Assembly (NCBI GenBank): GCA_021807225.1 | Contig: JAKAPI010000008.1 | Location: forward strand, 1 to 21,721 | Length of the DNA: 21,721 nt | From: an archaeon | GTDB taxonomy: Archaea > Thermoproteota > Nitrososphaeria > Nitrososphaerales > UBA183 | Reading direction: 5' to 3' | Notes under the pieces: model-generated | Database searches by the model: none | Seen by the model: the letters and a program-made list of their open reading frames with translations, nothing else | Told to the model about the DNA's origin: nothing | Made by a program: the position numbers and the translations under genes | Shown here: piece by piece, positions 21,231 to 21,721 of the stretch | Numbering within the stretch: the stretch's first letter is position 1 | How the letters are laid out: the number at the start of each line of letters is the position of its first letter

Positions 21231-21721
21231 TTGGGTACACTCGACACCCTCCGGTCTTTCATGAAGCGCCCCACCGTATCCCGCAGGGCCCTCATGATTT
21301 CCATGGTGCTCGCCATTGTCTTCTCCATCGCCGTCCTCATCAGGGCCTATGCGGCGAAGTACGGCTTCTACCTGAACGAGTTCGACCCGTATTACGACTA
21401 CTACGCGGCCCAGCACATCGTGAACCTGGCAAACCAGCAGGGGCTCTACTCCGCCCTCTTCGCCAACCCCGCTAACTGCGGCCCGACGGTCTACACCGCC
21501 TGCCACACCATGCAGGGCTACTTCTACTGGCACGACATCCAGACATGGTTCCCGGTCGGCAGGAACGTGGCCGCGACCTCACAGGGGGGGCTTCAGCTCG
21601 CCGGAGCCCTGATCTTCCTGCTGGTCCACAACGTCTTCGGCGTCCCGATATCGCTTTACGACCTCCTGGTCCTCCTCCCCGTGTTCTTCGGCGCGATAAC
21701 GGCCGTGATCTTCTACTTCCT
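21231..21721 (+). CDS. Oligosaccharyltransferase Stt3/AglB, N-terminal fragment
   Basis: The first 163 codons of a gene that runs off the window, the catalytic subunit that moves lipid-linked oligosaccharide to asparagine of secreted proteins. From TTG 21231 the reading is MGTLDTLRSFMKRP, then a hydrophobic signal-anchor helix (about residues 21-40, LMISMVLAIVFSIAVLIRAY). The hallmark outer-loop motif with the first catalytic aspartate follows: NEFDPYYDYYAAQHIV (about 48-63). A later loop has DIQTWFPVGRNVAATSQGGL and is followed by more membrane helices. The DPYYDY and W-P-GR motifs are typical of archaeal Stt3. A Cys pair in the intervening loop (NCGPTVYTACHT) could form an external disulfide. 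The catalytic WWDYG-type motif lies beyond the end. The start is TTG, with an ATG at 21261 as the only other early start; the TATA supports TTG. Confidence 0.9.
   Translation, partial: MGTLDTLRSFMKRPTVSRRALMISMVLAIVFSIAVLIRAYAAKYGFYLNEFDPYYDYYAAQHIVNLANQQGLYSALFANPANCGPTVYTACHTMQGYFYWHDIQTWFPVGRNVAATSQGGLQLAGALIFLLVHNVFGVPISLYDLLVLLPVFFGAITAVIFYF

Noticed and set aside
1..21721. tRNA, rRNA, CRISPR arrays, insertion sequences, integrase sites
   Set aside because: All gaps between genes are under about 75 bases and I saw no repeats, transposase, integrase or structured RNA pattern.

Overview
This is a gene-dense, GC-rich stretch of archaeal chromosome. Archaeal markers are both DNA polymerase types (the C-terminus of a family B polymerase and a complete PolD large subunit DP2), Sec61-beta, an Stt3/AglB-type oligosaccharyltransferase, a coenzyme F420 ligase (CofE), a DUF2070 membrane protein and an Fe-S XPD-type helicase. 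PolB together with PolD, with a high-GC genome, points to a non-crenarchaeal member of the Thermoproteota (Nitrososphaeria/Thaumarchaeota or Bathyarchaeia-like). That placement is inference from gene content and remembered family resemblance. I see no rRNA, tRNA, CRISPR array, insertion sequence or phage gene, so this reads as core chromosome rather than an island.

Layout. 1-402: end of polB (+), overlapping tail-to-tail a PPOX-type flavin/F420 protein (-, to 778). 851-1834: aldo-keto reductase (+). 1895-5359: PolD DP2 (+), overlapping the end of serine hydroxymethyltransferase (-, 5348-6637). 6691-8875: ABC ATPase plus permease (+). 8922-10839: Sec61-beta and DUF2070 protein (+). 10876-12791: thymidylate kinase and HD-domain phosphohydrolase (+). 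12831-14687: XPD-like helicase (+), overlapping the end of a RuvC/RNase H-fold protein (-, 14659-15273). 15309-15905: RecA-fold protein lacking a normal P-loop (+), overlapping the end of a small membrane protein (-). 19582 down to 15889, all on the minus strand: cofE, a 58-residue zinc ribbon, topoisomerase IA, a 68-residue cysteine-rich protein and the small membrane protein. 19636-21182: gcvT-gcvH (+). 21231 onward: start of stt3/aglB (+).

Functional threads. Replication and repair: PolB, PolD, topoisomerase IA, XPD-like helicase, RuvC-like protein, RecA-fold protein. Nucleotide pool: thymidylate kinase and HD phosphohydrolase, plus the one-carbon enzymes SHMT and GcvT/GcvH (glycine-serine-methylene-tetrahydropterin). 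F420: CofE and possibly the PPOX protein. Envelope and secretion: Sec61-beta, DUF2070, Stt3 and an ABC exporter.

Expression signals are unusually legible. Nearly every first gene has a TATA-like element (CTTAAG, TTTAAG, TTTATAC, TATATA) centred about 23-31 bases before the start codon, which fits leaderless transcripts, and this decides several starts. Three divergent pairs appear to share one near-symmetric TATA element, and all four convergent pairs overlap at their stop codons. The least described part is 12.8-16.5 kb, where an XPD-like helicase with unusual cysteine spacing, a RuvC-fold protein, a degenerate RecA-fold protein and two topA-linked small proteins lie together.
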